39,219 nucleotides of DNA from NCBI GenBank assembly GCA_024398935.1, contig JAKSIH010000028.1:1-39219 (forward strand), given 5' to 3'. How positions within the stretch are numbered: position 1 is the first letter of the stretch; each line of letters starts with the position of its first letter. The DNA is from Fibrobacter sp. (lineage in GTDB: Bacteria > Fibrobacterota > Fibrobacteria > Fibrobacterales > Fibrobacteraceae). Of the stretch, positions 24,333 through 31,710 are shown piece after piece. The position numbers and the translations under genes were made by a program. Under the pieces are notes generated by a model that worked only from the letters and a program-made list of their open reading frames with translations, searched no databases and was not told the DNA's origin.

Positions 24333-25163
24333 TTACAAATTTTCTTCCAGCTTGGGACCCAGCTTTGTCCAATAAGGGGTCTTAAAACGACGTGGGTGCT
24401 CATAGACGCGCTGCCATTCCGCAGCGGCATTTCCAAACTTGGAAAATCCGCCCTGTTTCAGGTTCAAAAAGCGAATCAGGTCTATCATCCAGTAAGGCAC
24501 CTGGGAGCAGGGGCACTTCAGTTCCAGCACAGCATCGCAGCCCGGCAAAAAGAATCGGGGAATGCCGGTAGAATGCATGTAGTGGGGATCTACCGTGTAA
24601 TCAAAGCCATTTTCTTCACGGAACCGCATGCCCGTATCGATGGTCACCCGGGAGTATTCTTCGCGAAGTCCAAACCAGGCACGACGCTTATACTGTGTCA
24701 GCAGGCGGGGATGCGCCCCATGAAGTTCCGTCTTGTATAGAAAATCCTTCAAGTACTTGCGATCCTTGTCCGTCTTGCAGGGCCATTCTTCCGGTTTCAT
24801 GTTCCAGACTTCACCGGGGCAAATACCCTTGATGGTGGCGCGACTCTTGTAGCAGATGCTCTTGATCTTTCGCTTCACCTCGAAATGGAAGGTTCCATCC
24901 TGGGCCGGGTGCTCCCCATAGGTGCGGATTCGCATGTTGAAACGGTCCAGCAACTGCTTCTTCTTCCAGCCGAGGAACGTCCAGGAGGGTGTATCCAGAT
25001 ACAGGTTGGTAATCCAGTAGAATCCACCGGGCGTTATCTTGGAGTAATAGTCCTCTTCACAATAGGGTGCGATAAAGGCACCGATCTTGTCGGCCCATTC
25101 CACCGGAATGTGGTACTTCAGCTCGAAGCGTTCCAGAAGGCTAAATCCGCGGGCTTCTGCCAT
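24333..25163 (-). CDS. VTC-domain polyphosphate polymerase-type protein
   Basis: The protein has 276 residues and is a single soluble VTC domain (PF09359 type). The tunnel-fold motifs appear in order: ERFELKYHIP (Lys16), TNLYLDTPS, NMRIRTYGE (Arg78, Arg80), HFEVKRK (Lys97), QYKRRAWFG (Arg160/161), SRVTIDTGM (Arg172) and VLELKCP (Glu214, Lys216). By comparison with yeast Vtc4 these basic and acidic residues would bind polyphosphate, nucleotide and metal, so it may make polyphosphate from ATP; activity is inferred. It has no membrane segment and probably docks to the DUF4956 protein of the same operon, a known genomic companion. Its ATG is one base after the TolC-like stop, so translation is coupled. 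Confidence 0.88.
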   Translation of the reverse strand: MAEARGFSLLERFELKYHIPVEWADKIGAFIAPYCEEDYYSKITPGGFYWITNLYLDTPSWTFLGWKKKQLLDRFNMRIRTYGEHPAQDGTFHFEVKRKIKSICYKSRATIKGICPGEVWNMKPEEWPCKTDKDRKYLKDFLYKTELHGAHPRLLTQYKRRAWFGLREEYSRVTIDTGMRFREENGFDYTVDPHYMHSTGIPRFFLPGCDAVLELKCPCSQVPYWMIDLIRFLNLKQGGFSKFGNAAAEWQRVYEHPRRFKTPYWTKLGPKLEENL

Positions 25164-25164
25164 A

Positions 25165-26535
25165 TTATTTCAGGCCCTTCTGCAAATGATTCTGCACGCC
25201 TTCTTCAGAAAGAACGCCTGCATACTGGAGCAGCGTAAGATAGCGGTTATAGATTTCGTTTTCCAGCTTTATCGCCTTCATTTCGCTGGCGAGCGCACTT
25301 TCGCGGGCGCGGAGGCGAAGCAGCGGATCGGAACCGGCATTTTTAGCGAACTGTTCGAAGATATTGTTGGAGTTGACCTGTTCCACAAATTCCTTCTGGA
25401 CTTTCCACTGGGACACCAGGGCGTTTACCTCTTCCACCAGCTTTGCAACCTTCTGGTTCACATCGCGGACTTCGTCCATGTAATCGCCTTCGGCATCCAG
25501 GTCCGCAACCTGAGTACGCAGTTCCCCATCCTTGTTGCTGTCGAAGAAAGGCAGACGGAAGGCAAGATTTGCAAAGAACTTGTCCGAAGTCTTGCGGTTA
25601 TCTTCATCAGGAACCAGGCGACGGATAGACTTTGTCGGGTCACCATCGGGATACTTTGTCCAGAAAGCCTCATAATACTTGTCGTAGTCCTTTCCGGGAA
25701 CCACGTCATCCACATACAGGTCCTTGTACTTTTCGGAAAGGGATTCGATTTTCAGGGAGTAGCCAATGCCAATGTGGGAAATATAGTCGCGGTCCTTGGC
25801 AAAATCCTGACGGGCCTTGGACTTTTCTTCCTTCATCTTCTGGGAGGCCATGGCGATGAGAGGGAACTTCTCGTCTACAGTCACCCCGCCTTCCAGCTGC
25901 TTGATTACATCGTCTATGGAAGGAAGCCAAGTGGAATCCAGCTCAATACCATCAAAGTCCGGCACCCACTGTTTCAGCTTGGTAGAATAAAATTCAAGGG
26001 AGGTGCTATCGCTAATCAGTTCTGCGCGAAGGTCCGCTTCCTTCTCGATAGCATCCATCAAATCCTGAGGATTGAAATTGGAGGAACCCGACTTGAGATG
26101 AAGGACTTCGATGCGGTCCAGATTCACCTGGTACAGTTCCTTTGTCAGCTGGTTCAGACGCTTACGAAGCAGGTAATGAATACCCCGTTCGTAACGGTCA
26201 TACAGGAGCACACCGCGGTCGGCTGCCAGATGAGCCTTCTGGTAAGCGGCCTGTGCATCCCAGTGATCCTGGTCTGCAGCACTTTCGCCAAAGGACTTGG
26301 GAACGATACGAAGTTCAAAGTCATGATTGGCAAAGCTGAAACCATCCAGCTTATAGCGCAGTTCCATCTTATCCCAAAGCTTGGTGCTCCGACCGGAGGA
26401 AGTCATTTCCGCGCGTTTCTGGGCAGTCTGGTAACGGGGATCGTTATCTACAGACTGAATCAGCATTTCCCAGGTCAGAGGACTTGCGAATGCCGCAGCA
26501 GATAAGGCCAGAGTTGCCAATCCAAACTTTTTCAT
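25165..26535 (-). CDS. TolC-like outer-membrane factor (divergent)
   Basis: The protein has 456 residues with a signal peptide (MKKFGLATLALSAAAFA). It is mostly long charged helices with two beta-like stretches (YISHIGIGYSLKIESL and DKFFANLAFRLPFFDSNKDGEL), which match the strand positions of TolC-type proteins. The helical hairpins around HWDAQAAYQKAHLAADRGVLLYDRY and VADLDAEGDYMDEVRDVNQKVAKLVEEV are also TolC-like. Similarity to classical TolC is weak, so it is a specialised member or a related periplasmic coiled-coil protein. It lies between the fusion protein (38 nt upstream) and VTC (one base downstream), which argues that all act together. Confidence 0.65.
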   Translation of the reverse strand: MKKFGLATLALSAAAFASPLTWEMLIQSVDNDPRYQTAQKRAEMTSSGRSTKLWDKMELRYKLDGFSFANHDFELRIVPKSFGESAADQDHWDAQAAYQKAHLAADRGVLLYDRYERGIHYLLRKRLNQLTKELYQVNLDRIEVLHLKSGSSNFNPQDLMDAIEKEADLRAELISDSTSLEFYSTKLKQWVPDFDGIELDSTWLPSIDDVIKQLEGGVTVDEKFPLIAMASQKMKEEKSKARQDFAKDRDYISHIGIGYSLKIESLSEKYKDLYVDDVVPGKDYDKYYEAFWTKYPDGDPTKSIRRLVPDEDNRKTSDKFFANLAFRLPFFDSNKDGELRTQVADLDAEGDYMDEVRDVNQKVAKLVEEVNALVSQWKVQKEFVEQVNSNNIFEQFAKNAGSDPLLRLRARESALASEMKAIKLENEIYNRYLTLLQYAGVLSEEGVQNHLQKGLK

Positions 26536-26573
26536 AGATCTACCTAAAACAAAAATTTATTCTGAAAAGTCAA

Positions 26574-27638
26574 CTATTCAGAGATAGTGACCATCTCGCC
26601 CAGCAGGAACGGATTCTCGTCGGGAATCTTGATGATGACTTCACGACCGTGAATGGGCATTTCGGGCATTTTCCACATACGGGTAGGAAATTCCACGATA
26701 CGGCTGGAAAGGCCAACCACCTCTCCCTTGATAGCCTTGCCGGTTCCGCCCAGAGTGCGGACCTTCACCGTTTCGCCTAGATCCATGCGCTGGTACATGC
26801 GTTCGTGGATGTAACCGCGGATCAAGGTCGGAGACTTGTGGGTGAGGGTGATGATGGGTGCAAAGCTGGAAACCTTTTCACCATCGCGGGCGTTGACAGA
26901 ACCGACCACCCAGTCTTCCTTGGCGATCTGGATCAGTTCTTCCTTCTGCTTCTGGAGTTCCTCCAGTTCCTTCTTCAGGTTCGCAAGTTCGGTCTTGCCG
27001 GCGCTCTTCTGGAGGCGGCCGCTGCTCTTGAGAAGCTTGATCTGTTCATTTGCGTTGGCCTGGAGACCTGCCAGTTCGCTTTTCAGGCTCTTGATGCGAA
27101 GCACCATTCCGTCGGCGCCTTCGTTCTGGGCATTGGAACCCTTGAGGCTCTTCAGTTTTGATGCTATTTCCTTATTGCGCTGGTATTCCGTTTCCAGGTT
27201 ACGGATCTCGGACTTCAGGGAAAGGCTACGGGAGGAAAGCTCAGCCTTCACTTCGGCAACCTTCTGGTCGATTTCCGCGGAGGAAAGATTGCTGCGGCCT
27301 TCGATAGCATCCAGCTCGCGGGTCAGTTCCGTAATGCGAAGCGTCAGGTCCGGGCGGTTCAGTTCAATGATGGTATCCCCGGCATGAAGGGACTGACCGG
27401 GCATGACGTGGACCTTGACCACTTCTGTGGGACTAGGAAGGCTGATGGTGGTTTCGGTCGCCTCGGCAATTCCCTGGAACATGGAGGCCTTGCCTGCATA
27501 CATGATGCCAAGAACCACAACCACGACAATGCTCAAAATCCAGGCAATGATGAGTTTATGCTTATACACGTGAGCCACTCCAGGGTTAGTCTTGTGAGTA
27601 TTCCAGAAATTATCCAGAAAGTCGGAAAGCTTATTCAT
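26574..27638 (-). CDS. Membrane-fusion (HlyD/EmrA-like) protein of the VTC operon
   Basis: The protein has 354 residues. After about 30 cytoplasmic residues comes one membrane helix (LIIAWILSIVVVVVLGIMYA), then a lipoyl half (VVKVHVMPGQSLHAGDTIIEL). A long coiled coil follows (about 90-235, with LANLKKELEELQKQKEELIQ), then the second lipoyl half (WVVGSVNARDGEKVSSFAPIITL) and a beta domain. These features define a periplasmic adaptor. Its cytoplasmic N-terminus is longer than usual. A GGAGG site lies 9 nt before the ATG. No pump gene accompanies it: the inner-membrane partner available in the operon is DUF4956. Confidence 0.8.
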   Translation of the reverse strand: MNKLSDFLDNFWNTHKTNPGVAHVYKHKLIIAWILSIVVVVVLGIMYAGKASMFQGIAEATETTISLPSPTEVVKVHVMPGQSLHAGDTIIELNRPDLTLRITELTRELDAIEGRSNLSSAEIDQKVAEVKAELSSRSLSLKSEIRNLETEYQRNKEIASKLKSLKGSNAQNEGADGMVLRIKSLKSELAGLQANANEQIKLLKSSGRLQKSAGKTELANLKKELEELQKQKEELIQIAKEDWVVGSVNARDGEKVSSFAPIITLTHKSPTLIRGYIHERMYQRMDLGETVKVRTLGGTGKAIKGEVVGLSSRIVEFPTRMWKMPEMPIHGREVIIKIPDENPFLLGEMVTISE

Positions 27639-27651
27639 GATTTATAGCCTC

Positions 27652-28335
27652 CTACATTTCCGTAGTGGCGTCCTGCATCATGAACTGGACGTCGGAAATG
27701 CCTTCGATCTTGGAAAGTTCCTGCAGGATTTCTGCAGCGGGCTTGGTTGCACGGAGACGGACCTGATAGGCGCAGTCCACACGGGCACCGCCATCCACCT
27801 CTCGCATGGTAATGAGGATGTAGGTCTTTAGGCTCTTGCGAAGGACATCCTCGATGGCCTGACGGGGGACGGTTTCATTGGGCAGGGCAAAACGGAGCAT
27901 TCCGTCGAAGAAGTGCTTGGTACCAAGGCCGGTACGGGAAAGAAGGAATGCCACCAGACAGAAAGCGAGCGTTCCACCCGCGGCAGCGCCCCAGGCATAA
28001 ACGCCACAACCGATACCGGCGCCCAGGGAGGCAAAGATGAACATAATGTCGCGGGGGTCCTTAAAACTGGTGCGGAAACGGACCACGGAAAGGGCGCCCA
28101 TCATGCCAAGGCCGCGACCCACATTATCACCGATAGCGGACATCACCATGGCAGCCACCACGGAACTGAGGACAATACCCTGCACAAAGTTACGGGAATA
28201 GGAAAGGCCCAGGAAGGTCTTTTCGTAGGTCCAGGCGATGACGGAGGAAAGGATAAAGGCCAGGATAAGGGTGTAGGCCAGAGTGATTAGTGTAGCGTTG
28301 GCAGTGCCGGATTGGACCGCTAGAAGGTCAAGCAT
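27652..28335 (-). CDS. DUF4956 membrane protein
   Basis: The protein has 227 residues with four or five membrane segments in the first 135 residues and a soluble C-terminal domain (about 145-227, ferredoxin-like: YQVRLRATKPAAEILQELSKIEGISDVQF). The hallmark GMMGALSVVRFRTSFKDPRDIMFIFASLGAGIGCG identifies DUF4956 (PF16316 type). This family has no established function but is repeatedly found next to VTC-domain genes, so it is the likely membrane partner of the polymerase. The GGAG ribosome site is close to the ATG at 28335. It is the first gene of the operon, about 155 nt after the predicted transcription start, and 13 nt before the membrane-fusion gene. Confidence 0.88.
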   Translation of the reverse strand: MLDLLAVQSGTANATLITLAYTLILAFILSSVIAWTYEKTFLGLSYSRNFVQGIVLSSVVAAMVMSAIGDNVGRGLGMMGALSVVRFRTSFKDPRDIMFIFASLGAGIGCGVYAWGAAAGGTLAFCLVAFLLSRTGLGTKHFFDGMLRFALPNETVPRQAIEDVLRKSLKTYILITMREVDGGARVDCAYQVRLRATKPAAEILQELSKIEGISDVQFMMQDATTEM

Positions 28336-28383
28336 AGAGACTCCGTTTCAGTTTTATAATTTCCACCCATAATTTACTTTAAT

Positions 28384-28406
28384 AAGCCTCGGTTCCGTGG
28401 CTTTTT
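28384..28406. promoter_or_regulatory. Hairpin in the leader of the DUF4956-VTC operon
   Basis: AGCC-T-CGG (28384-28391) faces CCG-T-GGCT (28394-28401), a 7-bp stem with one mismatch and a tight loop. On the plus strand it is followed by TTTTT, so it could terminate plus-strand antisense transcripts. On the minus strand it lies in the 5' leader of the operon mRNA with no T-run after it. Confidence 0.45.
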
Positions 28407-28497
28407 TGTGTAAAAATGGATGAACAAAGACCAACAAAATCTCAAAACAGGAGGTTCTCGGGAATAAACCGTCCCATTTTTTTACACCATGAATCCA

Positions 28498-28526
28498 ATA
28501 ATATAAAAATGGGGCTGTGAAGTCAA
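28498..28526 (-). promoter_or_regulatory. Sigma-70-like promoter of the DUF4956-VTC operon
   Basis: On the minus strand TTGACT (28526-28521) and TATTAT (28503-28498) are separated by exactly 17 nt, the best consensus promoter in the window. The predicted start is near 28490, giving a leader of about 155 nt before the DUF4956 ATG. The promoter overlaps the terminator hairpin of the upstream Bat gene. Confidence 0.65.
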
Positions 28527-28544
28527 TGAAATTGATCACACCCC
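28505..28544 (-). terminator. Terminator of the BatA/BatB gene pair
   Basis: On the minus strand GGGG-TGTGA pairs with TCACA-G-CCCC (one bulged G) around an AT-rich loop with its own AAT/ATT pairs, then ATTTTTA follows. It begins about 14 nt after the BatB-like stop. Confidence 0.6.
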
Positions 28545-28557
28545 GTGATAATAAAAA

Positions 28558-29586
28558 TTAACTGAAACGGCCAGCAGCCTGCTTACGACGGCGGCCCTTT
28601 TCCGAAATCAAGGCCTCCACCAGGAAAAGGAGTGCAGCAAAGCCCAGGAAATACTGGTAGCGGTCCTGGTAGTTGTCCATGCGGTCACTAGCCTGCTCTT
28701 TCTTTTCAAGTGTAGCAATTTCGGTCAGGACTTTCTGCAGCTGGAATTCTCCTGGACTTGCGTAGAAATACAGGCCGCCCGTCACGCTGGCAATCTCCTG
28801 AAGAGTTCCGTCTTCCAGGCGGGTGGTCACGATATTTCCCTGACGGTCCTTCTTGTAGGAAGTTTCCCCGTTCCTGGAGGGCACCGGAATAGGAACGCCT
28901 TCACGGGAACCAATACCGATGGTGTAAATGCGGATCCCCATTTCGGCCGCTTCGCGGGCCGCATTCACGGCGGCGGCTTCCAGTTCCTCGCCATCACTCA
29001 TAAGAATCATGACGGAGTACTTTCCTGCGCTATTTGAATTACGGTAAAGATCCATCCCTTTTCGGATGGCCTTCTCCAGATTTGTACCGGGCATAAGCCA
29101 ACCAGGATTCAGTTCCTTCAGCATGGACTGCACCGTACCATAATCCAGGGTCAGGGGAACCATGACCTGGGCCTCGCCAGAGAAGGCGACCAGGCCCACG
29201 CGGTCACCTGTCAGGGAACTAAGGAAGGAAGATATTTCATGACGACTACGGACCAGACGATTGGGCTTTACATCCTCGGCCAGCATGGAAAGAGATATGT
29301 CCTGGAGCAGAACCAAATCCAGGCCCTTACGCTCAATATGCTCCATCTTGTGGCCCCACTGGGGGCGAGCCAGGGCGACAAACAGGAAGGCTATGGCCAG
29401 CAGAAGCAGGAGCGCCTTGGCCAGGCGGCGCCAGGGGGAATTTGCCGTAGAAAGCTTCGGCAGCATAGTCAGGGAGACAAACCTTGCTGCCAGCTTCTTT
29501 CGACGGTGGTAGGCGTACAGGAAAAGCAGGGCAAACAGAGGGAGGGATAAAAGTCCCCACAAAAACATCGGTTCGGCAAAACGCAT
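28558..29586 (-). CDS. BatB-like von Willebrand factor A domain membrane protein
   Basis: The protein has about 342 residues. Two N-terminal membrane segments (FLWGLLSLPLFALLFLYAY and LAKALLLLLAIAFLFVALARP) precede a VWA domain with an intact metal site: DISLS, GTNLEKAI and MSDGEE. One C-terminal helix (YQYFLGFAALLFLVEALI) returns to the membrane. The layout is that of BatB/YfbK-type proteins, whose known partners are MoxR ATPases and BatA. The open frame extends 48 codons further upstream, but that part is read through a heptamer array and gives FIFHLSS repeats. The ATG at 29586 (MRFAEPMFLWG) is therefore the likely start. It lacks a purine-rich ribosome site; the sequence before it is pyrimidine-rich. 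Confidence 0.87.
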   Translation of the reverse strand: MRFAEPMFLWGLLSLPLFALLFLYAYHRRKKLAARFVSLTMLPKLSTANSPWRRLAKALLLLLAIAFLFVALARPQWGHKMEHIERKGLDLVLLQDISLSMLAEDVKPNRLVRSRHEISSFLSSLTGDRVGLVAFSGEAQVMVPLTLDYGTVQSMLKELNPGWLMPGTNLEKAIRKGMDLYRNSNSAGKYSVMILMSDGEELEAAAVNAAREAAEMGIRIYTIGIGSREGVPIPVPSRNGETSYKKDRQGNIVTTRLEDGTLQEIASVTGGLYFYASPGEFQLQKVLTEIATLEKKEQASDRMDNYQDRYQYFLGFAALLFLVEALISEKGRRRKQAAGRFS

Positions 29587-29590
29587 AGGG

Positions 29591-29681
29591 AATGAAGAAT
29601 GAAAGATGAAGGATGAAAGATGAAAGATGAAAGATGAAAGATGAAAGATGAAGGATGAAGGATGAAAGATGAAGAATGAAA
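29591..29681. repeat. Heptanucleotide array, consensus GATGAAA, 13 units
   Basis: Thirteen 7-nt units, GATGAAA or GATGAAG with AATGAAA/AATGAAG at the ends, fill the whole gap between the BatA-like stop (29687) and the BatB-like start (29586). In the mRNA it reads as TTTCATC units, which contain no stop codon in any frame. The high unit identity suggests active expansion or contraction. Confidence 0.95.
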
Positions 29682-29686
29682 AAATT

Positions 29687-30787
29687 TTATGGAATACGGA
29701 CGAAGCGGGTGTTGGCCAACAGAAGTTCAAGTAAAATCAGAACTGCGCCGACCAGTAGCCATGGGTAGAACTTTTCAGCATAGCGGGCATAGGCAATGGT
29801 CTCTATTTCAGTCTTCTCCAGCTCATCGATTTCGGTGTAAATCTTTTCCAGTTCAACCTTGTTCTGGGCGTGATAGAAACGGCCACCGGTTTTATTGGCA
29901 ATATTCTGCAAGGCATCCACATCAATTCCCATTTCTGCGGGTACCGGAACCTCCACCCAGGAAACCCCGCCAAAGAAGGTTTGCTGAGGAGTAAGGATGG
30001 TCCCATTCTTCAGTCCCACACCGATGGTATAGACCTTGATTCCCAGAGACTTCGCCACCTCGGCGGCACGATCCGGAGACACCATGCTTGCATTATCTTT
30101 ACCATCGGTCAGGAGCACCACCACCTTGGATTTCGCATCGGATTTCTCCAGGCGGGCCAGGGCGTTCATCAGGCCATCGCCAATGGCGGTGCGGCCCGCA
30201 ATGGTAGAATCCTGGGCTAGATTGTCGGAAGCCTTTAGAATCTGGAGAAGAGAGCCATAGTCCAAAGTCAGGGGACACTGGGTAAAGGCCCTGGAACCAA
30301 AGGCGGAAAGGCCTATACGGTCGGCATGACGCTTCTGGATAAATTCGGAAATGACCTCCTGGGCATAGCCCAGACGACTATACTTCCAGTACTCACCGGA
30401 CTTGTAGAATTTTTCGGCATCCATCCGCTTGACCTTGGCCATTTCTTCGCGGGTCAGCATGTCGATGGTGCCCATGGAGCCGGAAACATCCAGGGCAAGC
30501 ATAATGTCCACGCCGTCGGTAGAAGTGTATTCCACTTCCATGGAATTCTGGGGGCGGGCAAGAGCCACTATAAAACAGCACAGGGCGAGAAGCCTAAGCG
30601 CGGGAACAATATGGCGGAGACGGACTCGATTGCTGGGAGCGGCCTTACGGGCAATGGAAAGCGCCGGAAACTTGATGGTACTCTTGCGGCTACGGTTGCG
30701 ATAGATGTAAGAGACGACCAGAACAGGTACCAGAAGAAAAAGCCAAAAGGCTTCGGGATTCTGAAAATGTAATGATCCAATATCCAT
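29687..30787 (-). CDS. BatA-like von Willebrand factor A domain membrane protein
   Basis: The protein has about 366 residues. Two N-terminal membrane segments (AFWLFLLVPVLVVSYIY and IVPALRLLALCCFIVALARP) lead to a VWA domain with the complete metal-binding motif: DVSGSM, GRTAIGDG and LLTDGKDN. An extra insertion (TREEMAKVKRMDAEKFYKSG) sits early in the domain, and one C-terminal helix (FYPWLLVGAVLILLELLLA) closes the protein. BatA proteins work with BatB and MoxR in envelope stress tolerance in Bacteroidetes and spirochaetes; the exact role is unsettled. ATG 30787 has GGAG 6 nt upstream, and a TATATT -10 lies at 30830-30835. No moxR, DUF58 or batD gene is adjacent. Confidence 0.9.
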   Translation of the reverse strand: MDIGSLHFQNPEAFWLFLLVPVLVVSYIYRNRSRKSTIKFPALSIARKAAPSNRVRLRHIVPALRLLALCCFIVALARPQNSMEVEYTSTDGVDIMLALDVSGSMGTIDMLTREEMAKVKRMDAEKFYKSGEYWKYSRLGYAQEVISEFIQKRHADRIGLSAFGSRAFTQCPLTLDYGSLLQILKASDNLAQDSTIAGRTAIGDGLMNALARLEKSDAKSKVVVLLTDGKDNASMVSPDRAAEVAKSLGIKVYTIGVGLKNGTILTPQQTFFGGVSWVEVPVPAEMGIDVDALQNIANKTGGRFYHAQNKVELEKIYTEIDELEKTEIETIAYARYAEKFYPWLLVGAVLILLELLLANTRFVRIP

Positions 30788-30829
30788 TATTACTCCGAAA
30801 AACAGCAATCAAGTTTCATTTGCGAAATG

Positions 30830-30835
30830 AATATA
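30830..30835 (-). promoter_or_regulatory. Probable -10 element (TATATT) of the BatA gene
   Basis: TATATT on the minus strand, in the context TTTTGTATATTCAT, is 43 nt before the BatA-like ATG and lies just past the stop of the upstream ABC ATPase gene. The same TTTTGTATATT string precedes the hydrolase gene at 37360. Confidence 0.4.
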
Positions 30836-30840
30836 CAAAA

Positions 30841-31614
30841 CTAGCCCTGCGCAAACCTACTGAGGAAGCTAGCCAATCTTCCGTTGCCGGACTGGTTAAA
30901 GACAAAGTCGGGAGTTCCCTGTTCAACAATGACGCCTTGATCCATGAAGATCACCTTGTTGGCAACATCACGGGCAAAGGCCATTTCGTGGGTCACGATG
31001 ACCATGGTCATCTTCTGGTCGGCAAGGCCCTTGATAATCTTCAGCACTTCACCGGTCAGTTCCGGGTCCAGGGCGCTGGTGGGTTCATCAAAAAACAGAA
31101 TCTTGGGCTGCATGGCCAAGGCGCGGGCAATGGAAACACGCTGCTGCTGGCCACCGGAAAGTTCACAGGGATAGGCCTTTTCCTTAGTCTCGAGTCCCAT
31201 CTGCTTTAGCAATTCCCGACCGCGGGAACGGGCCTCTACACGGTTCATTCCCAAAACGCGAATGGGCGCGATAGTCAGATTCTGGAGAACCGACAGGTGG
31301 GGGAACAGATTGAAGTTCTGGAACACAAGACCTGTAGAAAGACGGATTTCCCGAAGAACATTTGCAGGAGCGTACTTGGCCGCGCCATTCTTGTCTATCC
31401 CGACAACCATATCCTTGCCATTTACCGAAACAGCACCAGCGTTCATGGTTTCCAGCTGTGTAATACAGCGAAGCAATGTGGACTTGCCACTTCCAGACGG
31501 TCCGATGATAGAAAGGACCTCGCCTTCTTTCAGGTCAAAGGAAATATCCTTAAGAACATGATTATCGCCAAAGGATTTCTTCAGGTGCTCAACTTTTAAA
31601 ACTACACTATCCAT
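30841..31614 (-). CDS. Polar amino-acid ABC importer, ATP-binding protein (GlnQ/ArtP type)
   Basis: The protein has 257 residues. Walker A is GPSGSGKST (about 35-43), the Q-loop region is GLVFQNFNLFPHLSVLQN, the signature is LSGGQQQR, Walker B is ILFFDEPTSALDP and the switch is VTHEMAFA. This is the full set for the amino-acid importer ATPase family. It energises uptake through the permease and binding protein encoded upstream. It is separated from the permease gene by a 105-nt repeat-filled gap, so its expression may be uncoupled from theirs. The C-terminus (FVFNQSGNGRLASFLSRFAQG) is typical of the family. Confidence 0.95.
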   Translation of the reverse strand: MDSVVLKVEHLKKSFGDNHVLKDISFDLKEGEVLSIIGPSGSGKSTLLRCITQLETMNAGAVSVNGKDMVVGIDKNGAAKYAPANVLREIRLSTGLVFQNFNLFPHLSVLQNLTIAPIRVLGMNRVEARSRGRELLKQMGLETKEKAYPCELSGGQQQRVSIARALAMQPKILFFDEPTSALDPELTGEVLKIIKGLADQKMTMVIVTHEMAFARDVANKVIFMDQGVIVEQGTPDFVFNQSGNGRLASFLSRFAQG

Positions 31615-31623
31615 AACTACCCA

Positions 31624-31710
31624 CTTCCTACAGCCTACTGTCTACTTCCTACAAGCACCGTCAGGTGCGACCTATCAACCTCATACCACAAAGGCGCTCT
31701 GCGCCGACCT
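31624..31710. repeat. Heptamer array plus two hairpin-GACCT repeats between permease and ATPase genes
   Basis: CTTCCTA, CAGCCTA, CTGTCTA and CTTCCTA (31624-31651) form a period-7 array. Two hairpins follow, GCACC-GTCA-GGTGC (31655-31668) and GGCGC-TCT-GCGCC (31693-31705), each immediately followed by GACCT. After the second, CACTTCCTACTACCTA resumes heptamer-like sequence. The whole gap in the importer operon is repeat DNA. Confidence 0.8.

Noticed and set aside
25087..26505. 472-codon plus-strand frame opposite the TolC-like and VTC genes
   Set aside because: It crosses two genes on the other strand that have operon spacing, a signal peptide and VTC motifs; its own translation shows no family features.
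29587..29730. BatB reading frame extended to 29730
   Set aside because: The extra 48 codons come from the stop-free heptamer array and the end of BatA; the first plausible membrane helix starts after the ATG at 29586.
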